Positions 57,026 to 64,000 of a DNA stretch of 64,000 nt are shown one piece after another. The notes beneath the pieces are model-generated. The model searched no databases. It was not told the DNA's origin and saw nothing but the letters and a program-made list of their open reading frames with translations. The stretch is from positions 2,790,001 through 2,854,000 of the forward strand of contig JAGTJL010000007.1 of the NCBI GenBank assembly GCA_020746875.1, written 5' to 3'. Position 1 is the stretch's first letter. Each line of letters begins with the position of its first letter. The position numbers and the translations under genes are program-made. Source of the DNA: Rhexocercosporidium sp. MPI-PUGE-AT-0058 (lineage: Eukaryota; Ascomycota; Leotiomycetes; Helotiales).

Positions 57026-60000
57026 GCTGCTTATACTTTAACGGAAATAATATTATTAAGTTCTTTAAGACCCTAAAGCAGCTCTTTATAGCTCGAAGCA
57101 TTACGGATAACGCCGAAAAGAAATAATACGTCGTGAATTATTATACTCTTAAAATAAGTTAAAATATTAAGTAGCTTCCCGACTTCTTTAATAATACTTA
57201 TTAAGAATTAATTAAAGAAGTTGTAAAAGAATATTAAACGTTCGACCTTAAATAATATTATTATATTCTTTAAAACTTAAAAAAGATATTTAATAATTTT
57301 AAATATATTATAAAAGATACTTTTAAATCTTAATCTCGATAATTTCTCCGAGCTTTTAAAGAAGTTAATCGAGCTTATATATAAAAGAAAATTATTATAA
57401 AGCGATAAATAATTATAAAGTTTTTAGCGGCTTTACTTAAGTATTTAAAATAAAAGGCCGGAACTTTTATAAAGAATAATAATACCTTTAATATAGAAAA
57501 CATATAATTTTTTAATAAAATATACGCTAAAATAAAAAGCTTATTCCGAGTCAAGTAAGAAATTAATATTTTAATTAAAAAAGAAATATTATTTATGCGA
57601 ATTACTTAGGCCGACCGTCTTCGATTCGGGTCGAGTAATAATAAAACTCCCTTTTTAGCGGTATAGTTCGGGGGGCTTAACCTTATAGCTCGCCCCGAAC
57701 TTATAAAGTATAAGGACAATTCTTTAACTTAGAAAATCGACAACGTCTTTAAGAAAAATTCGGTACTTCGTTTTAAATTAAATTAAGAAAAACATATTTA
57801 AAAAGAAGTTATTCTTATTATCGAGAGATTAACTCGCGATATTAATTAAGTTATAAAACGGGATATTAATATAATTACGGAAAAGCTAAATAACTTGCGC
57901 GTTTTATACGTTATTATAAAGAGAGAAAAAATCCAAAGTTAATAGCCGAAGTCAAAGCTTTATCTGCTTACGAGTCGATCGCATACCCCGAAGAAGCTGA
58001 GGTATTCTATTAAGATTCTAAAGCAAGCTTTAAATATAATCGACGTTTTAATACAAAAGACAATATAAACACTAAATACCTTTTTTGCTTTAATAAGCCG
58101 ATTCCGGATATTAGACCTCAAGGATTTTATAAATACTAAAATTAATATTACGAATTCAAGAAATAGCTTAATTTAAGAATTATTTATAAAAATAAAGATA
58201 ATTATATTTATATAAACTCTTAAAAAAAAAAAAAAAAAAGCTTAAGTAATTTAATTTCTTTAGAATAAATTGAAGAAAAAAATCCTTATTTTATAAATAA
58301 TTAATATAAAAAAAGACTTAAACTTAAAGCAAAAAGAAAAAGTAATTTAAAAGAAGCTCTAAGACGCTTAAAAAACCCTTTTAACTTAATAAAATATTAT
58401 ATTAAAGTCAGCTTTAAAAAGATTAATATTAAAAACAAATTAAGAACTTTAAGATTATTTAAATATCTTCGCTATTCGACTTTTTAATATAATAAAATTA
58501 ATTAACGTTTAAAACGTATTTATAACTTTTAATTTAAAAGAAATAAATAATAACTTTAAAATAATACTTACGGAAATAAAATAATAAAATATTATTACTT
58601 TTAAAGTAATAATAAGAGCTAAATTATATATAATTAGAACTTTATTTTAAAAACGCCTTAAAGCTTAAATTAATTACGGAAGACTAAAAGTTCACGAAAA
58701 AATAAAAAATACCGTTAGATTTTAAGAACTTATAAATATAAACTTTTTAATTAAAATACTTAAAATAAAACTTACTCAGATTATTATAAAGAATAATAAT
58801 AATATTATTATTTTTAAGAAATTAAAAGAAGTTACTCTAGCCGTAAGTCGAAAAGGACCGACTGCTATTAAATTACTTTTTATAAAGATTATTTAGAAAC
58901 GCGCTAAAATCAACTTACTTATTGCCGTTAAAGCGACTTTAAGCCGACCTCGCGTATACTAGGCGTTATTACGGAATAATTATATATTAAATAATACGCT
59001 AGATAAGCTTTTTACTTAAAAAAAGCTCCTTAAAAACTTAATTTTAAGAAAAATCCTTATTTTAATTAACTTATTAAAAATAAATCGACCGAAGATTATT
59101 AATTAAGAGATTTAGGATTAAATCGCTATTATTAATATTAAGATTATAAAATATATAAAAGCTCTTTAAAACTATAATTAAAAAAAGAATAATATTATAT
59201 TTCAACGCCTTTTATTACTTCGGGCTAATACTTCGGATTTTATATTAAGAAAACTATAAGCTTCGCGACAATTTAAACGCATTTTCCTTAAATAAAAACA
59301 ACGAGTTATTATTTATTCTATTATATCTCGAGTTAAACTTACGTATAAACTCTAAGTTTAATTAAAAAAATAAAAATATTAAGTCTTCTTAATATAAGAA
59401 ATACTAATTTAATAATTAAATTTTTAATTATTATTAAGCTTAATTCCTTTCTTTAGCTTAATACTTATAATCTTAACCGCTATCTTAATAACGCTTTAAA
59501 ATATAATAATTTTAAAAAGAGAATTTAAAATCGACTTATTATTAATTACTAAAGTTTACTTAATCGACACACTTTAAGGACTGAGTTATAAATAATACTC
59601 TCTAACGTTAAAATATATAATTATTATACTTAAGAAGATGAAATTTAATAATATCCGAGCTACTCTTAATTCCGGCGCAAAAGTCAGTTATATGTCTTAT
59701 AATATTATTGTTTAATTAAAAGTCTTTATTATAAAAAGCGATTTTATAGCCCTAAAGAATATTATAAGCGCAAAATCGCGATTTTTAAAATATGCGGATA
59801 ACGTCCCGATTATAATAAAAAATTATATTATTTTTATTAAGTTTTATATTATAAATATCTTAAGTATTAAAATTATTCTTAAATTTTTATTCTTTCGGAT
59901 TACGTGCGTTTTATTTAAATACTTATTTAATACGAAAAGCGATTCAGTTTACGCTAATTTATAAAATAAGATTACGCGACTAATTATTATTATTAAAGTA

Positions 60001-63000
60001 ACTGAACTTATAAAATACGCTAAAAGCATCGAAGCTATAAAGTTTAAGAACCGAACTAGTAGAATATTATTAAATCCGGAATCAAATTACTTAAAGTCCG
60101 AAACTAACTCGGAAAACAAGTAATTAATTATAATTAAAGCTTTATAATTAATATAGTCGAATACTCTCTAAAAAATACTTCCTTTAAGCTCGAGGACGAG
60201 CTTTTCTATAAAAAAAATAAAAAAATCTTTAATAATAAAAGCAATTCCTTTTTCGAAAACGTCTTATATATTTCTATCGAATATATAAAGCGAAAATTTA
60301 TAATTTTAAAGACGGACTTTTATAATTATTTCTTTTATAAAAACTTTATTAAAGCTTCTTTCGGCAAAGAACGTATATTTAATACTATATTAATTAAGAA
60401 AATCGAGTCTACCTTTTAATTTATTATAAATTATAATACTTTATTAATAACGTCCTTATTTAAAAAACGTAAATAAGTTTCGCGAATTTATATTATATAT
60501 AAAATAAAAAATAAAAAAATCAGACTTATAAATTAAATAAATAAAATAAAAAATACGCCTAAAGGCCGTAAAGACTAATATAAAGTCTTTAAAGAAAAAG
60601 ACCTTTATTAAAAATAAGTTAAAAAGTATTAAGATATCTTATTCTTTTGTTTTACTAGCTTTCCTCGCGAATCTAAGATTATAGAAAAGCGACTTATTAT
60701 TTTAAATATTAAAGATATATTATAATTAAAAGAGAAAGCTTTCTTCGACGAAATTATATTAAATTAAAAAGGTGTTATTATATTTAACTAAACAAAATAT
60801 AAGAAATTCTATAAGGATATTTCGCCATTTATAATTATTAAGATAATAAATTATAAAGCCTGGCAAGTATTATACTTTCTACTCTTTAAAATATTAATTC
60901 CTAAAATTAAGAAAATAATAAAAAACAGATTTAATCGTAGGATTCTCGAACTCTTTAAAAGGCTATATTATAACGCTTAATTTTTAATTAAAAAGAAAGA
61001 ACTAGAAAAGTATTACTTAATTAACTCGGTAATTATATTTAACGCAATTACTTTAAATAACGCTAATTTACTTCTTTTTATAAACGAATTTTTAAAGGAA
61101 TTTATAAAATGCTATATCGTAAGCTTAATAGACTTATATTTAAGTTATAATTAATAAGTATTATATTAAAGTAGCTAAAATATGACGGCCTTTTTCGTAC
61201 TTAGTATTAGACTAGTCCGAAATACGACGCTATTTTAAAAAGTTATAAACTTTATTGCCTAATTCGTAAAAATAATCGATAAAATATTAAAAGATATTAT
61301 ATTCTTTATTATAATGCCGTTTTTAAACGACGTCAGCGTAAAAGAATTATATATAAACTATAATCGGAAAAAAGCACGGCCTAGAATTCGTTAGTTTATC
61401 TTTAAATACTTTTTTAACTTTAATAAAACGTTAGAACGCCTTAAGCGCGCTAGAGCTATTATAAGCCTTAAATCGCAATTCTATTATAATAATATAAACG
61501 TTGTCGGCTACGTATACAACTTATAAAAAAGAGAACTTTTAATTACATATTTAATTAAAATATAAAAATAAAAAGAATCTAAAAATATTATAAAAGTTAA
61601 AAGATTTTTAAATTTAATTATTTACTTTCGTATTTAAATTAAAGACTTTCGTTTATTAGCCGAGCCGTTATACGACTTTATTAAAAAAAGAATTAAATTT
61701 ATATAAAACCTCGTAATTTATAACTAAATAATAAAAATTCTTAAAAATATTTTATATTCCTTCTTAATACTTTATAAAATCGTCTATTTTAAAGGCGCTA
61801 ACGAAATCGTCGTTTTTATAGATTTTAATAGAATTAAATAAGGTAATTTCTTTAGTTAGCGTAATCCAAAAAATAATAAGCTTAAACCGGCGAAATATAA
61901 AAGCGGCTTTTAAATAAAAGTAAAATAAAATTATAACGTTATAAAAAGAGAATATAAAAGCATACTTTTAATCCTTAAGAAGCTCAAGATCTGACTTATA
62001 AAAGTCTATTTTATTATAAAAACTAACGTAAATATTCTTATTATTCAACTTAAAAAAGCTGCTTACGACCATTTTAATATAATACTTACTTATTAACTTG
62101 CTTAAATTAGGCTTTTCGACTTCGAAGTGCGCTATATTAAAGGTGTTACGTATATAATAATAAATGCTTTCTTAAGGAGACTTAAATACTTTAAGAATAC
62201 TAAAGAAAATACTGAAAATAATAACGATAGAAATTAAATCTTAACTAAGTTTAATGCGATTGGAATTTATTTAATAAAAGCGAAAAGCATAAAAGACTTA
62301 ATAAAAGAGCTAAAGACTTTTAATAACCTTAAGCTAATTTAAAGACGCGATATCCTTATTAATATAAAGCAAAAAGTTTAAGAATTATAAAATAAGTTAA
62401 ATAATTAAATAATATTTAATAGCGATTCGAGTATAAACTAAAAGAGTAAAGCGGACTTATTAATATTTTTAAAATATTATAAAGAATATTATTAAAAGAT
62501 AATTACTTACTTAATTACGCTTAAGACTCCGAAAAGTATAAATTTAAAAGCTTTTTATATATTTAAAAAAAAATATTATTATACGGAATTTATAATTAAT
62601 ATATTTAAAAACTTCTATTAAAAAGCGCACTTATTAAACTCATTATCGACACCGATAAAGATAAAGTATATATTTTATAAAGCTATTATAATAACTCCGG
62701 CTATAAAGGAAAAAAAAGCATATACTACCGCATTTCTTAGCGCTATTTCTGAAAAAGCTATTTTAAAGACTCCGCGGAATTCGTTAAAATATGCGATAAG
62801 TGTATATTATGTAATATTAAATAATAAAAAGAATTTATAATTTTAATTACTTTAAACGGACTTATAAAAAAATAAGCGCTAAATATTATTTTTATATTAA
62901 TATAAAATAGGAAAAAGTATCTTATTATCGCCCGGGATAATATAAGCGGTTAAGTCGAAGCTAGAGCGCTTACTTTAAAAGAGGCTAAAAGTATCGCTAA

Positions 63001-64000
63001 TTTTATTTAATAAGATATTATTTACCGATACAAGCTATTTTAAAAACTAATAATTAATAAAAATATAAAGAATATAAGCAAAATCGTTAACTTATTAAAT
63101 AAAATAGAAATTCGACGAATTTAAATATCGACTTATAACGCGAAAGCTAATAATATAATTAAGCGAGAATATGGCCTTATTAAGAATACTCTTTTTAAAA
63201 TAAGAGGAAATTAAATAAGTAATTTATTAACGGTTTTATTTACTGACCGTATTATAATTTATAGACTTATAAATTATATTCCCTTTTATATAATTTATAA
63301 TAAAAAACTAGTTCTTTTTATTAAAATACGTTATTTTATTTAAAGAAGCCTCTTTTCGGAAAATATTAAAAGTATTAATAATTTAATTTATATTTAAACT
63401 CTTTAATATTAAATACGAAATAATAATATAAAAGAAGTTAAGTTTTAAAAAACACGCCGTAAATAAGAAAAAAAAGAAGCTTTTAATATAAAAAAGAATA
63501 TTTAAAATAAGCTATTATAAATTAAAGACTTAGTTTTTAAATATAATTTTATTTAAGAAATTAATATATTAAAGAGTAAAAAGCTTAACTTTCGATAGCT
63601 AAGACCTTACGAAATTTATAAGGCCTTCTTTAAAAAAAGCTATTATAAATTAAAAAAGTTAAAAAATAATAATATACTTTTTTATAATACGTTTATAATT
63701 AATTGCCTTAAGTTATTTTATAAATAAAAACGCTTTATTTATTATAAAAATAACGAGCTTTTAGCGATAACTTAATATAATAATAATAAAAACCAGCCTA
63801 AACTTAGTCTCGAGGAGCGAAATTTATAAAGCCTTAAAGACCTTAAAAAGCCTACGAGATAAGCTATACGGAATAATAAAATTATTATTAAAATACTTGA
63901 AAAGTTAATTTACGTAAAATAAAGTTAATATCGAGTCGTCATTTACTCTTTTAGTAAGTAGCTTAATCGCTACGACTAATACTATTAACTACTCCTTATT

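Larger units (their letters stand above)
53747..64000 (+). mobile_element. Gypsy-1 internal region, copy D, interrupted by hAT; runs off the window
   Basis: The sequence is collinear with 12280-19940 of copy B. It is split by the hAT element at 54022-57025, ten codons into gag. It lacks the X solo LTR found in copy B; the empty site is near 62053. The integrase region continues to the last base of the window, so the 3' end is not seen. Confidence 0.88.
53992..64000 (+). pseudogene. Gypsy-1 gag-pol, copy D (split and inactivated)
   Basis: The gag start codon is ATA (53992-53994) where copy B has ATG. After the hAT insertion, gag resumes at 57034. The protease motif reads LNSGA (AAT at 59668-59670), the same change as in copy B. 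The reverse transcriptase motif reads MPFLNDVSVK: the first catalytic Asp codon is AAC at 61326-61328, where copy B keeps GAC. RNase H and integrase follow (ISTYNAKANNIIKREYGLI-like near 63130). Stops are numerous. Confidence 0.87.

Noticed and set aside
1..64000. tRNA or rRNA genes and CRISPR arrays
   Set aside because: No cloverleaf box A/B pair, rRNA core sequence or regularly spaced repeat array was recognised by eye.

Overview
The window reads as nuclear DNA of a filamentous ascomycete (Pezizomycotina) that has, or had, repeat-induced point mutation (RIP). Most of it is extremely AT-rich, poor in CA and TG dinucleotides, and packed with retroelement reading frames whose stops are almost all TAA or TAG, as expected when CAA, CAG and TGG codons are hit by C-to-T or G-to-A changes. 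Two islands of balanced base composition interrupt this (about 1.1-6.0 kb and 44.5-47.9 kb). Species and chromosomal position cannot be read from the sequence; the layout would suit a subtelomere or an accessory, heterochromatic block.

Left island and flank (1-8.97 kb). A degraded unknown frame is followed by a scrap of a polyketide synthase C-methyltransferase domain. Next is a full-length but broken Clr5-TPR gene (2918-5323) with eight in-frame stops and two recognisable introns. Then come a small inverted-repeat element, an OrsD-like fossil, a miniature element with a second miniature element inside it (TA duplication, empty site present elsewhere in the window), and an unknown minus-strand fossil.

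Retroelement nest (8.97-44.3 kb). Gypsy-1 supplies two abutting 1.65-kb LTRs and a gag-protease-RT-RNase H-integrase body. Into it went a solo LTR (family X) and a complete Ty1/copia element (20047-27940, duplication ATTAA). A second complete copy of the same copia family lies in opposite orientation (32706-40658, duplication AGAGA). Both copia copies carry a conserved frame antisense to pol, between pol and the 3' LTR. That is the most unusual structure here. Further gag relics and a 259-bp-period repeat follow.

Right island (44.5-47.9 kb). The only long intact gene is a 716-residue HET-domain protein on the minus strand. Genes of this family act in heterokaryon incompatibility and programmed cell death.

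Right flank (47.9-64 kb). A second gypsy family (Gypsy-2) is cut off next to another Gypsy-1 copy. That copy is itself interrupted by a 3004-bp hAT transposon with perfect 16-bp terminal inverted repeats and an 8-bp target duplication. The Gypsy-1 copy runs off the window.

Overall the window is a genome-defence graveyard around a surviving HET gene. The genes do not form a pathway; the common thread is RIP acting on repeats and apparently on the duplicated-family Clr5-TPR gene. All reading-frame comparisons were made by eye.
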